Below, piece after piece: positions 35,040 through 44,067 of a DNA stretch of 64,000 nucleotides (its first letter is position 1; each line of letters opens with the position of its first letter). Location: positions 1-64,000 of the forward strand of contig NZ_FNAC01000012.1 of NCBI RefSeq assembly GCF_900101705.1. Reading direction: 5' to 3'. A program made the position numbers and the translations under genes. Source of the DNA: Algoriphagus faecimaris. GTDB lineage: Bacteria > Bacteroidota > Bacteroidia > Cytophagales > Cyclobacteriaceae. Under the pieces are notes generated by a model. The model made no database searches. It was not told the origin of the DNA and was given only the letters and a program-made list of their open reading frames with translations.

Positions 35040-36052
35040 TGGATACCAACGATATTTCTATTCTCGCAATTGAGTCCTCCTGTGACGAAACTTCTGCCTC
35101 AATTATCTTAAATGGCAAAGTACTTAATAATATTGTCGCCACACAATCAGTCCACGAAAAATATGGGGGAGTTGTTCCTGAATTAGCATCAAGAGCACAT
35201 CAGGAAAACATCATCCCCGTGGTCGAGGAAGCTTTGAAAACTTCTGGTCTAGATAAATCACAGCTCTCCGCTGTGGCTTTTACCCGTGGTCCCGGCCTGA
35301 TGGGGGCATTGCTGGTAGGAGTGAGCTTTGCTAAGGCTTTTGCTTACGCCAGAAAAATCCCACTGATCGAGGTAAATCACATGCAGGCGCATGTTTTGGC
35401 TCACTTTATCGAGGATCCAAAGCCGAGTTTCCCCTTTTTATGCCTCACGGTGAGTGGAGGCCATACTCAGTTGGTACTCGTGAAAAGTCCGCTAGAGATG
35501 CAAGTGATCGGCGAGACAAGAGATGATGCCGTGGGAGAGGCTTTTGACAAAACTGCCAAACTTCTAGGATTACCCTATCCCGGTGGTCCTTTGATAGATC
35601 GATATGCCAAGGAGGGTAATCCACGAGCTTTTGACTTTCCAATCACAAGAATGCCTGATTTGGATTATTCCTTTAGCGGTATCAAAACAGCAGTTTTGTA
35701 TTTTCTACGAGATCAATTGAAAGCCAACCCGAAGTTTATCGAAGAAAACCTAGCTGATCTATGCGCAAGCATCCAATACAGTTTGATCGAAATGCTTCTC
35801 ATCAAATTGAAGGCGGCTGTAAAACAATATGGGGTCAAGGAAATCGCTATTGCAGGAGGGGTTTCTGCCAATTCGGGTTTGAGAAAGACCTTGACAGAAT
35901 TAGCAAATCGAAAAGGATGGAATTTGTATATTCCCAAATTCGAATATTGCACCGATAATGCAGGGATGATAGCTATGGCAGCACATTACAAATATGTAGC
36001 GGGGGAGTTTTCCAGTATGGATGTGACGCCTCTGGCAAAAATGAAAATCTAA
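35039..36052 (+). CDS. tsaD: tRNA N6-adenosine threonylcarbamoyltransferase
   Basis: 337 residues. This ASKHA-fold enzyme transfers threonylcarbamoyl to A37 of ANN-decoding tRNAs (with TsaB/TsaE). Motifs: [13 protein letters not shown] at the N-terminus, [12 protein letters not shown], and the metal ligands in [10 protein letters not shown] (H114 and H118) with a third aspartate near the end ([11 protein letters not shown]). Full length. It heads a run with smpB one base downstream. Confidence 0.96.
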   Translation: MDTNDISILAIESSCDETSASIILNGKVLNNIVATQSVHEKYGGVVPELASRAHQENIIPVVEEALKTSGLDKSQLSAVAFTRGPGLMGALLVGVSFAKAFAYARKIPLIEVNHMQAHVLAHFIEDPKPSFPFLCLTVSGGHTQLVLVKSPLEMQVIGETRDDAVGEAFDKTAKLLGLPYPGGPLIDRYAKEGNPRAFDFPITRMPDLDYSFSGIKTAVLYFLRDQLKANPKFIEENLADLCASIQYSLIEMLLIKLKAAVKQYGVKEIAIAGGVSANSGLRKTLTELANRKGWNLYIPKFEYCTDNAGMIAMAAHYKYVAGEFSSMDVTPLAKMKI

Positions 36053-36053
36053 G

Positions 36054-36521
36054 ATGGCCAAGACGAATAAATTTGAGAAAATAATCAACATCAAGAATAA
36101 GAAAGCGAGCTTTCAGTTTGAGTTTATCGATACTTATGTCTGCGGGATGGTGCTCAAAGGAACCGAGATCAAGTCCATTCGTGAGGGGAAGGTATCTTTG
36201 ACTGAGTCTTTCTGTATTTTTTTGGATGGGGAACTGTATGTCAGGCAGATGCATATTGCGCCGTATTCCATGGCAGCTAGCTATAATCATGAGGCAGTTC
36301 GTGACAGAAAACTTCTTTTGAGTAAAAAGGAGCTGGAAAAACTTGAAACTAAGTCTCAGGAAAAAGGCCTTACTATCATTCCGGTTCGTATATTTATCAA
36401 CGACCGAGGCAAAGCGAAAATGGATATCGCTCTGGGTCGAGGAAAAAAAATACACGACAAAAGACAGGACCTGAAAGAGAAAGATGCCAAAAGAGAACTT
36501 CAGCGAATGGCCCTTAGGTGA
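36054..36521 (+). CDS. smpB: SsrA-binding protein
   Basis: 155 residues. SmpB binds tmRNA and delivers it to stalled ribosomes. [50 protein letters not shown] and the basic C-terminal tail ([20 protein letters not shown]) are all present. Cotranscribed with tsaD. The ORF for the next protein begins within its last 38 bases. The gene for tmRNA (ssrA) is not in this window. Confidence 0.96.
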   Translation: MAKTNKFEKIINIKNKKASFQFEFIDTYVCGMVLKGTEIKSIREGKVSLTESFCIFLDGELYVRQMHIAPYSMAASYNHEAVRDRKLLLSKKELEKLETKSQEKGLTIIPVRIFINDRGKAKMDIALGRGKKIHDKRQDLKEKDAKRELQRMALR

Positions 36522-37284
36522 TGGATATGGGATTTGTAGACAAACCATACTTCCCGTCTATCGAAAACCTACAGTAGATTCTTCATTAGTTACCCAGCTG
36601 CTTTTTGGGGAGTGCTATCAAGTCCTAGCGGTGAGTTCGGATCGGACTTGGTACAGGGTTTTTCATGAGGACTCTAGACTAGGAGGATGGATTTCGCACA
36701 AATCGCTCAAAGAAATCACCCCCGAAGACTACCAAAACTATCTCAATCAAGATTTTCAGGTGGTAGTGAGCCCTATTGCGGCTATCGAATACATGGGGTC
36801 TAATCTGTATCTTTTACCTGGAAGCCGACTTCATTTCTCCGATTTGGAGCTTTTCAATTGGGAGGACCATATAGGGTTTACGGGACAGACTAGAAGTCAT
36901 GCGATCAAAGCTGACCGAGATGAGCTGATTCAGATCGCGCTAAAATACCTCAATGCTCCTTGGCAGTCCGGCGGTAGAAGCATTTTTGGTTTGGATGAAA
37001 GATTGGGTTTTGCTCTGATTTTTCAGATTGCAGGATACTCCTGGCATGCAGGGCATTTGCCGGGGAGATTGATACCTTTTGTAGATTGTGAGGTGGGTGA
37101 TATTTTGATTGTGAATAACAAAGCCGAAGACAAGGATCACTATGGGATTTACCTAGGTCTGGAAGAAGTTCTTCAAATGGACGGAAGGATGAAAATTCTT
37201 GACTGGGATGAGTGGATTTTTAAAATGGGAAACAATCGAAATAAACAGGAAGTTTTGGAAGTTCGAACTGTGTTTAGTAGTTGA
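36484..37284 (+). CDS. SH3/NlpC-P60-like protein without catalytic cysteine
   Basis: 266 residues. The N-terminal half (about 15-75) has an SH3-like look ([36 protein letters not shown]). The second half has the NlpC/P60 frame, [20 protein letters not shown] near 155-174 and DHYGIYLG with a conserved histidine (H219). In active peptidases a Cys follows the Asp (DCSGF); here it reads DERLGF, so the nucleophile is gone. Probably a binding pseudoenzyme. It overlaps smpB by 38 bases and precedes the HNH gene, with no later start in frame. Confidence 0.75.
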   Translation: MPKENFSEWPLGDGYGICRQTILPVYRKPTVDSSLVTQLLFGECYQVLAVSSDRTWYRVFHEDSRLGGWISHKSLKEITPEDYQNYLNQDFQVVVSPIAAIEYMGSNLYLLPGSRLHFSDLELFNWEDHIGFTGQTRSHAIKADRDELIQIALKYLNAPWQSGGRSIFGLDERLGFALIFQIAGYSWHAGHLPGRLIPFVDCEVGDILIVNNKAEDKDHYGIYLGLEEVLQMDGRMKILDWDEWIFKMGNNRNKQEVLEVRTVFSS

Positions 37285-37286
37285 TT

Positions 37287-37796
37287 ATGGAAAAGAGGGT
37301 GCTCGTTTTAAATATGGATCATTCACCGATTGGGGTTGTTTCTCCCCAAAAAGCCATCGTATTGACTCTTTTAGAAAAAGCGAATATACTCTCCACGTAT
37401 GAGTTTTTGGAAATCAGAACTGTTAGCAGAAGTTTTGAATACCCGGCAGTCATCCGTCTCAATGAGTACAAAAACATCCCGTATAAAGGTGTACTACTGA
37501 ATAGAAACAATCTTTTCAGAAGAGATAATGGCGAATGTCAATACTGTGGAAGCAAAAGGCATTTGACCATTGATCATGTGCAGCCTAAATCCAAAGGAGG
37601 GAAGACGTCTTGGACTAACTTGGTCACTGCCTGTAATCGCTGCAATGTCCAAAAAGGGGATAAAACTCCTGAACAGGCGGGTATGATTTTAAAAAATTTA
37701 CCTTTTCGTCCTACACTATCTTTTTTTCTGGCAGATTATGCTGAGCGACATGCGGGAGAATGGCTGCCTTTTCTCCATATAAAAATATCCCCTTGA
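37287..37796 (+). CDS. HNH endonuclease-domain protein
   Basis: 169 residues from the ATG at 37287, two bases after the preceding stop. A bacteroidetal HNH domain: the cysteine pair CQYCG, then HLTIDHVQPKSKGGKTSWTN with the His-Asn pair, and a second CNRCN pair holding zinc. The N-terminal MEKRVLVLNMDHSPIGVV is typical of this small family. Not linked to a restriction system or phage; function unknown, nucleic-acid cleavage implied by fold. Confidence 0.85.
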   Translation: MEKRVLVLNMDHSPIGVVSPQKAIVLTLLEKANILSTYEFLEIRTVSRSFEYPAVIRLNEYKNIPYKGVLLNRNNLFRRDNGECQYCGSKRHLTIDHVQPKSKGGKTSWTNLVTACNRCNVQKGDKTPEQAGMILKNLPFRPTLSFFLADYAERHAGEWLPFLHIKISP

Positions 37797-37846
37797 AATT
37801 TTCAATGCCCTCCATCTTTTGGCAATAAAATTGCCAATTGTAAACC

Positions 37847-38299
37847 ATGCTATTCAAATTAAACATACTTTGGGTTTTAGGAATCTGTCTCGGTTTCTAT
37901 AATCATCACCCAGAAGACCCTCGGCTTATCGGCAAGTGGCAACTTGTATATTTTGATGGAATAGATCAAATCAAACAATCTGCGCGCTATCAAAATGCCT
38001 CTGCAGCTGCTAGACAAGATATGGACTATCGGATTGCTAATAGGTTGGAAAATACCGTCTATGAGTTTTTTGAGGGGGATTCACTTGTTTTTACAGATTT
38101 TGGGGCCAAAGGAATCGTTCAGAGACAGGCTAATATAAAAGTAGAAAATGAAGACCTGCTTCATATTGTTCTGAAAGATGAAGTAAGAAAAGCGAAAATC
38201 GTAGAGATTTCGGAGAACCGACTGGTTTTGGAGCCAATCAGTGAAACCGGAACTTTGGGGAAATTAATTTTTGAGCCTTGGGTAGCGCCTGAGGATTGA
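37847..38299 (+). CDS. Lipocalin-like secreted protein
   Basis: 150 residues. A short hydrophobic N-terminus (MLFKLNILWVLGICLGF) precedes LIGKWQLVYFDG, the entry segment of lipocalin-like folds, and beta-rich sequence to LGKLIFEPW. It is a small periplasmic or surface protein; the ligand is unknown. Fifty bases after the HNH gene, possibly on the same transcript. Confidence 0.6.
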   Translation: MLFKLNILWVLGICLGFYNHHPEDPRLIGKWQLVYFDGIDQIKQSARYQNASAAARQDMDYRIANRLENTVYEFFEGDSLVFTDFGAKGIVQRQANIKVENEDLLHIVLKDEVRKAKIVEISENRLVLEPISETGTLGKLIFEPWVAPED

Positions 38300-38306
38300 G
38301 TAGGAA

Positions 38307-38909
38307 TTAGAGGTCAAGGTCTAGCTGCTTAGGCAAAAGTCGAAAACTAGATCGATGCCAAATCGTTTTGCCGTATTGCTGAATACCCTGTCTATGTGCA
38401 GGGGTAGGATAACCTACATTTCGCTCCCATCCATAGTGCGGAAACTCCTCAGCCAAGTCCTCCATCAACCGATCTCTGTAAACTTTTGCCAGAATAGAGG
38501 CAGCTGCAATGCTTGTGAGTTTTCCGTCTCCCTTGATGACACAGGTGTAATCTATATCCAAATTGGATTTCCAGCGATTCCCATCAATGAGCAGATGATC
38601 AGGTTGGATTTTCAGCTGCCCAATTGCCCTCTCCATCGCCAAAAAGGAAGCATTGAGAATATTGATTTGATCAATTTCGGCCACAGAAGCCTCCCCAATG
38701 GCCCAAGCAATAGACTTGTATTTGATCTCTTCAATCAGCTCTTCTCGGTTGGATTTTTTTAATTTTTTGGAATCATTGATCCATGGATTATGGTAGTCAG
38801 TGGGTAAAATGACCGCAGCTGCGACGACAGGGCCAGCCAAGCAGCCTCGGCCCACTTCATCACAGCCGGCTTCTACTCTATCAGCTTCTAAATAGGGGAG
38901 CAGCGGCAT
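38307..38909 (-). CDS. rnhB: Ribonuclease HII
   Basis: 200 residues from the ATG at 38909 (MPLLPYLEADRVEAG); a start at 38918 adds three. GCDEVGRGCLAGPVVAAAV contains the Asp-Glu pair of the active site, and DHLLIDGN supplies the next Asp. It removes ribonucleotides and RNA primers from DNA. The start lies in the last 29 bases of the GH63-like gene, so translation is coupled. Confidence 0.95.
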   Translation of the reverse strand: MPLLPYLEADRVEAGCDEVGRGCLAGPVVAAAVILPTDYHNPWINDSKKLKKSNREELIEEIKYKSIAWAIGEASVAEIDQINILNASFLAMERAIGQLKIQPDHLLIDGNRWKSNLDIDYTCVIKGDGKLTSIAAASILAKVYRDRLMEDLAEEFPHYGWERNVGYPTPAHRQGIQQYGKTIWHRSSFRLLPKQLDLDL

Positions 38910-41553
38910 GATTGACAAATTCTTTTTCTTTGTAATATTTGTGGATCATCTCAGAAACAAGCCCTGTCCAGCCCGTCTGATGGGAAGCCCCAAGGCCCTT
39001 GCCACTATCTCCGTGGAAGTATTCATAAAATAAAATGTAATCCTTGAAATGCGGGTCTTTTTGAAATTTCTCGTTGGTACCAAAGACTGGCCTGTTACCA
39101 TGCTCATCTTTCATAAAGATCTTCATACACCTGAGAGAAAGTTCTTTTGCGATCAAATCCATAGTCATGTAGTTGCCTGATCCGGTTGGGTATTCGATGG
39201 AGAAGTTTCCTCCATAGTAGAAGTCAAACTTTTTAAGCGACTCGATAATCAAATAATTGATCGGAAACCAAATCGGCCCTCTCCAGTTGGAGTTGCCTCC
39301 AAACATCCGCGTATCCGACTCTCCAGGTGTGTATTTGATGGAAAAGGTGTCTCCATTGATTTTCATCGTGTAGGGATTGGGAAGATGAAATTTGGATAGA
39401 GATCGTATTCCAAACTCACTTAAAAACTCCTGGGAATCCAGCATTTTGTATAGGACGCTTTTCATTCGATGTCCTCGGAGAAGTGAAAATAAACGTCGTT
39501 TGTCTTGTCCAGGCTGAGCCCAGCTCGACACCAAGGCCGCCAACTTGGGCTTTTCACGCATGAAGAAGTCCAGCCTTTTCTTAAACTCCGGCAACTCATC
39601 AAAAAGATCTTCTCGAATGGGCTCCACGGCAAACATGGGTATCAAACCTACGATAGACCGCACTTTCATCTTTTTGGGCTCTTTTCCTTTCAAATGAAAG
39701 ACATCATAGAAAAAGTTGTCCTCATCATCCCAAAGTGAGATGTGCTCCGAAGAAATATTATTCATCGCCCCAGCGATGTATAGGAAGTGCTCCAAGAATT
39801 TGGTGGCGGTAAACTGATAAGTCTTATTAAATTCACACAAATCCAATGAGATTCTCAGCATATTTAAGGAAAACATCGCCATCCAAGAGGTAGCATCTGC
39901 CTGCTCCAACTTTCCTTGATAGTATTGGGCGTGGCTTCGGTCAAAGAGGGAAATATTATCCAAGCCTAGGAATCCGCCTTCGAAAATATTTTTGCCGTCG
40001 GAGTCCTTTTGATTGACCCACCAGGTGAAGTTGAGCATCAGTTTATGCATGGCGCGTTCGAGAAACTCCTGATCACCTACTCCATCATTTGCTTTTTTAT
40101 CAATTTGATAGACACGTTGTACCGCATATGCATGCACCGGAGGGTTGACATCGGAGAAATTCCACTCATAAGCCGGAATCTGCCCATTCGGGTGCATGTA
40201 CCATTCGTTGAGAAGCAAAAGTAGTTGGTCTTTTGCAAATTCAGGGTCGATTCTAGCTATCGGGATGCAATGAAAAGCCAAATCCCAGGCCGCATACCAA
40301 GGGTATTCCCACTTGTCAGGCATAGAGATGATATCGTAGTTTTGGAGGTGTCTCCAATTACCATTTCTACCTTTTTTTCGCTCTACAGGAGGTACATATC
40401 GTCCAGGGTCACCCTCCAGCCATCGCTCCACGTCATAATAGTAAAATTGTTTGGACCACATCATTCCGGCGTACGCTTGCCTTTGGATGCTTCTCAGGTC
40501 AGGGTCAGTTACTCGTTCCTGAAGTAAATTGTAAAACTCGTCTGCCTCCTTTTTTCGCTGATTGAGGCAATCTTTGCATACACTCAGTGGATTGGGCTCG
40601 TCTTGTCGCTGAAGTCTGAATTTTACCTCTTTGCTCTCACCTGCAGGAATGGTTAGTTCATAAATTGCGGCAGCTTTTGTCCCATAAAATGAAGGATTGA
40701 GACGGTTGTCATTGCCGTGAATTATAAAATCATTAATACCGTCTTTGGTATAGGGACGCTCATTGGGGATATTATAGAGTCTTTCTCTATTAGTCTCATT
40801 ATCACAAAAGCGGATATCAGGATTGCCATCAAATGTCAGGTTGAAATTCCCTGATTTTGGACTGAAAACTTTGATTTGATTGGACCTTTTGAGACTGAGT
40901 TTGGGCATAAATGGCTCGTGCCCGGTAAACCAAGTTTTTCTAAACCAGATAGTAGGCATCACCCAAATTTTGGCAGCTTCTGGCCCGCGGTTGTGAATAG
41001 TAGCTACACCAATGATATCCTCAGAGTCATGCTTAGCATACTCCATAAAAACATCAAAATACCTGTCTTCATCAAATATACCGGTATCGATCAGTTCATA
41101 CTCTGAGTCTGTCTTTCCTCTTCTTTTATTTTCTCCTATCAGTTCTTCATAAGGAAAAGGACTCTGAGGATACTTATAAAGCATCTTCATGTAGGAATGA
41201 GTGGGAGTAGAATCGAGATAATAGTAGATCTCTTTTACATCTTCTCCATGATTACCTTGGTTTCCGGTGAGACCAAAAAGTCGCTCTTTGATAAAGGGAT
41301 CTTTTCCATTCCAAAAAGCCCAAGACATGCAGATCTTTTGTTTGTAATCAGAAATGCCCCCTATACCTTCTTCTCCCCATCGGTAGGCTTTGCTTCGGGC
41401 ATCATCGTGTGTGACATTTTCCCAAGCAGCCCCATCAGGACTGTAATCTTCCCTAACGGTTCCCCACTGACGTTCGGTGAGGTACGGCCCCCATTTTTTC
41501 CAGTGTTTCTTTCGCTCCTTATCTTCTGTTAATCTTATCTGTTCGGCTGACAT
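38881..41553 (-). CDS. GH63-like glucosidase (MGH1-type)
   Basis: 890 residues with the (alpha/alpha)6 glucosidase part in the second half (for example SNWRGPIWFPINYLIIESL near 755 and HQTGWTGLVSEMIHKYY near the end, as in GH63/mannosylglycerate-type enzymes) and an N-terminal beta-rich region starting RLTEDKERKKHWKKWGPYLT. Soluble, no signal peptide, so presumably cytoplasmic. The substrate is not established; glucosylglycerate, mannosylglycerate or another small glycoside are candidates. Confidence 0.85.
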   Translation of the reverse strand: MSAEQIRLTEDKERKKHWKKWGPYLTERQWGTVREDYSPDGAAWENVTHDDARSKAYRWGEEGIGGISDYKQKICMSWAFWNGKDPFIKERLFGLTGNQGNHGEDVKEIYYYLDSTPTHSYMKMLYKYPQSPFPYEELIGENKRRGKTDSEYELIDTGIFDEDRYFDVFMEYAKHDSEDIIGVATIHNRGPEAAKIWVMPTIWFRKTWFTGHEPFMPKLSLKRSNQIKVFSPKSGNFNLTFDGNPDIRFCDNETNRERLYNIPNERPYTKDGINDFIIHGNDNRLNPSFYGTKAAAIYELTIPAGESKEVKFRLQRQDEPNPLSVCKDCLNQRKKEADEFYNLLQERVTDPDLRSIQRQAYAGMMWSKQFYYYDVERWLEGDPGRYVPPVERKKGRNGNWRHLQNYDIISMPDKWEYPWYAAWDLAFHCIPIARIDPEFAKDQLLLLLNEWYMHPNGQIPAYEWNFSDVNPPVHAYAVQRVYQIDKKANDGVGDQEFLERAMHKLMLNFTWWVNQKDSDGKNIFEGGFLGLDNISLFDRSHAQYYQGKLEQADATSWMAMFSLNMLRISLDLCEFNKTYQFTATKFLEHFLYIAGAMNNISSEHISLWDDEDNFFYDVFHLKGKEPKKMKVRSIVGLIPMFAVEPIREDLFDELPEFKKRLDFFMREKPKLAALVSSWAQPGQDKRRLFSLLRGHRMKSVLYKMLDSQEFLSEFGIRSLSKFHLPNPYTMKINGDTFSIKYTPGESDTRMFGGNSNWRGPIWFPINYLIIESLKKFDFYYGGNFSIEYPTGSGNYMTMDLIAKELSLRCMKIFMKDEHGNRPVFGTNEKFQKDPHFKDYILFYEYFHGDSGKGLGASHQTGWTGLVSEMIHKYYKEKEFVNHAAAPLFRS

Positions 41554-41638
41554 ATAGGTTTTCTCGCTTTTGAGCAGGGGACGAAATTAGAATATTCTGG
41601 CTATTAACTCTAATTAAATGAATTAGGTTTTTTAACAC

Positions 41639-41681
41639 TTCTACATTTGTAGAATTAAAAAAGTGTTCTACATTTGTAGAG
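41639..41681 (+). promoter_or_regulatory. BlaI-type operator pair overlapping the promoter
   Basis: Two palindromes: TTCTACATTTGTAGAA at 41639-41654 and TTCTACATTTGTAGAG at 41666-41681, 27 bases centre to centre. Each contains TACA-TT-TGTA like BlaI/MecI operators. TTTG of the first (41647-41650) is 19 bases before TACATTTG of the second (41670-41677), matching the Bacteroidota -33 TTG and -7 TAnnTTTG boxes at the ideal spacing. Repressor binding would occlude both boxes. Confidence 0.75.
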
Positions 41682-41700
41682 AATAAAAACAACTTTCACC

Positions 41701-42063
41701 ATGCTTTCTAAATCCGAGGAAGAATTAATGAATTACTTATGGAAGCTCAAAAGAGCCTTTATGAAGGATCTTTTGGATTTGTATCCAGAGCCAAAACCTG
41801 CCCCGACGACGGTTTCTACCCTTTTGAAGCGGATGCAAGAAAAGAATTTTGTGGGATATAAGGCCGTGAAAAATATGCGAGAATACTTCCCTTTGGTAAG
41901 TAAAGAGCAATATTTCTCCAAGCAGCTCAAGGGTATGATCAAGACTTTCTTTGATGATTCTCCTGCTCAATTCGCTTCTTTTTTTACTCAAAAAACAGAA
42001 ATGTCAGCAAGTGAACTGAAGCAACTCAAAGCCTTAATTGACGATCAATTAAATAAGAAATAA
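41701..42063 (+). CDS. BlaI/MecI/CopY-family transcriptional repressor
   Basis: 120 residues: MLSKSEEELMNYLWKLKRAF, PAPTTVSTLLKRMQEKNFVG and YKAVKNMREYFPLVSKEQYF form the winged-helix DNA-binding half, and the C-terminal half is the dimerisation helix region where BlaR1-type proteases cut. It is followed directly by the membrane peptidase gene (one-base overlap), and two matching operators lie upstream, so autoregulation of the pair is the clear expectation. Confidence 0.92.
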   Translation: MLSKSEEELMNYLWKLKRAFMKDLLDLYPEPKPAPTTVSTLLKRMQEKNFVGYKAVKNMREYFPLVSKEQYFSKQLKGMIKTFFDDSPAQFASFFTQKTEMSASELKQLKALIDDQLNKK

Positions 42064-44039
42064 TGGAATACCTACTCAAATCCATCGCTTGCTTGTTGTT
42101 GTTTTTACTGGTTCATCGCCTCTTTTTACAGCAGGAAGTTTTACATCGCTTCAATCGCTTTTTTCTATTAGCGGCGGTAATTTTGTCTTTTTTGATTCCA
42201 CTCAATCAAATCGAGATTTCTTCTCCCAAACCTCTGCAACTAGGAAAAGAAGAGTTTTCCCAACTCGGAAATTTCCCTGTAAATGAAGAATATCTTCCAA
42301 CAGAAATTGGACTCAGCAGTAAATCGGAAGTCTCATCTAATTGGAATTGGTCTGAGCTTGGTTTTGGGATTTATATTTTGGTTTCAATCGTCTTTTTGAT
42401 TCGCTTTTTGAGAAATTTTCAGGTTTTACGATCAAAAATCCGCTCTAACATCCACATTAACTATCGAGGTCAGCTATTGGTGCTACTTCCAGAGGATACC
42501 CTTCCCTATTCCTTTTTGAAATACATTTTTGTTTCAAAAGAAGGCTTCGAACGTGAGGGTATATCAGATGCTGTATTTGAGCATGAGCGGGTCCATGTGG
42601 TTGAGAAACACAGTTGGGATCTGATTTTTGTGGAGCTCCTATTGATACCATTTTGGTTTCACCCAGGACTTTATTGGTTAAGACATGCCATCCGACTCAA
42701 TCATGAATTTATCGCCGATCGATCTGCTATTCAGCGCACTGAAATCACTGACTATCAATATGAATTAATCCGCTTGGCCCAGACTGGGACTCCTTCTGCC
42801 TTGGTCAGCAACTTGAATTATTCCCTTACCAAAAAACGCATTCAGATGATGACTAAGAGAAGTAAGCCGATGCAAGTGGCTTGGAAATTCCTAGCAGTAA
42901 TCCCGATTTTGGGGTTGATTTATTATGGGTTTAGTGAAAAGGTGATAGCTCAAAATGAAGCCAATCAAACTAAGAATAGTTTAGAAGGTGTGTCGTATAC
43001 GCTGGTTTATCAATCTTTACTTCAGAATATGACTAAGGCTAAGTACTACAGCCTAACCAAATTTATCCTCAAATATCCTGACGGAGAACTGGTGGAAAGT
43101 AAGTACGATGAGCTTCCCGAAAATCTACAAAATGGACTTCCTGATGCACCGGGAGCCATGGAGCCCAAGGCACCAACAGCTGAGCAATTTGAAAGCTGGA
43201 AAAATGAGAAAGAATTTGCACTTTGGCTCGATGGAAAGGTGATTCCCAATTCAAAATTAAACGAGATTTCTCGAGATGAAATCGTGCATTACTTTTCCAG
43301 TTTTGTGCATAACAATGCCCGATCTAAGCGTTTTCCTCAGAATTACCAAGTGCAATTGTATAGGGAAGAGGCTTTTGAAAATAGTTTTGGAGAGTATTCA
43401 GACTTGAGAGTCAAGCCGCTTCGCGGAACAGTGACCATACCCGTCGATGAACCCAAAAATCAAAGCTTCTCCGTCAATACGAACCCTGTTTCTCTTTATC
43501 AAAAGGAGCTAAAAGCCTACCATCAACAACTCAATTCAGGTGTTCACTTCATCGATAAACCAAAAACAGACCAAGAGGAGTTGATGGAGGAGTTTTTGGA
43601 TCTCGGTGGGAAGTTTTTTCGCTTGCGCGTTGAAGATAAAAAGCTTACAGAGAGGCCGACTCATCCCTTTGCTCCCTACATCCGCTTGAAAAAGGGGGAC
43701 GAATTTTATTTTAAGCTAAAAGAAGATCTTACTGAGGAGGAAAGACAACAATTGCCCCCACCACCGCCTCCAGCTCACGAGGCTTCCCAAACTCAAGACC
43801 GAACTACTGCTGGACTTTTGGATATTTATCGAAAGATGCTGCTGGCCTACGAGTTCAAAAAAAATGAATTGCAGCACAGCCTGATCGAAAACTCACCCAA
43901 AAGAGCTTCCTTTTTCGAAGAGTTCATCAAAGTTCAGAATGCCTATTTGGCATTAGATCATGAGGAGAAAAAACAAATAAAGGCTCCATCTCCACCTTCG
44001 ATGCCTTCTCGCACGGCAAAGGGTTTGGAGGACTGTTGA
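42063..44039 (+). CDS. M56-family membrane peptidase (BlaR1-like, no penicillin sensor)
   Basis: 658 residues. N-terminal spans (about 5-20, 33-49 and 102-117) and the cytoplasmic zinc motif HERVH at 174-178, with the later ligand region LNHEFIADRSAIQR. A further span near 280-300 (FLAVIPILGLIYYGF) ends the peptidase. The periplasmic C-terminal part of 350 residues is not a penicillin-binding domain; it has proline-rich LPPPPPPAHEA and is of unknown fold. It should cleave its repressor on a signal that is not yet known. Confidence 0.88.
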   Translation: MEYLLKSIACLLLFLLVHRLFLQQEVLHRFNRFFLLAAVILSFLIPLNQIEISSPKPLQLGKEEFSQLGNFPVNEEYLPTEIGLSSKSEVSSNWNWSELGFGIYILVSIVFLIRFLRNFQVLRSKIRSNIHINYRGQLLVLLPEDTLPYSFLKYIFVSKEGFEREGISDAVFEHERVHVVEKHSWDLIFVELLLIPFWFHPGLYWLRHAIRLNHEFIADRSAIQRTEITDYQYELIRLAQTGTPSALVSNLNYSLTKKRIQMMTKRSKPMQVAWKFLAVIPILGLIYYGFSEKVIAQNEANQTKNSLEGVSYTLVYQSLLQNMTKAKYYSLTKFILKYPDGELVESKYDELPENLQNGLPDAPGAMEPKAPTAEQFESWKNEKEFALWLDGKVIPNSKLNEISRDEIVHYFSSFVHNNARSKRFPQNYQVQLYREEAFENSFGEYSDLRVKPLRGTVTIPVDEPKNQSFSVNTNPVSLYQKELKAYHQQLNSGVHFIDKPKTDQEELMEEFLDLGGKFFRLRVEDKKLTERPTHPFAPYIRLKKGDEFYFKLKEDLTEEERQQLPPPPPPAHEASQTQDRTTAGLLDIYRKMLLAYEFKKNELQHSLIENSPKRASFFEEFIKVQNAYLALDHEEKKQIKAPSPPSMPSRTAKGLEDC

Positions 44040-44067
44040 TTTTATTTTTCAGCAGAAAAACAAGGGG

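Noticed and set aside
35973-36548. 191-residue minus-strand ORF over smpB
   Set aside because: Antisense to smpB and tsaD, both strongly supported; Phe/Ser-rich composition is typical of shadow frames.
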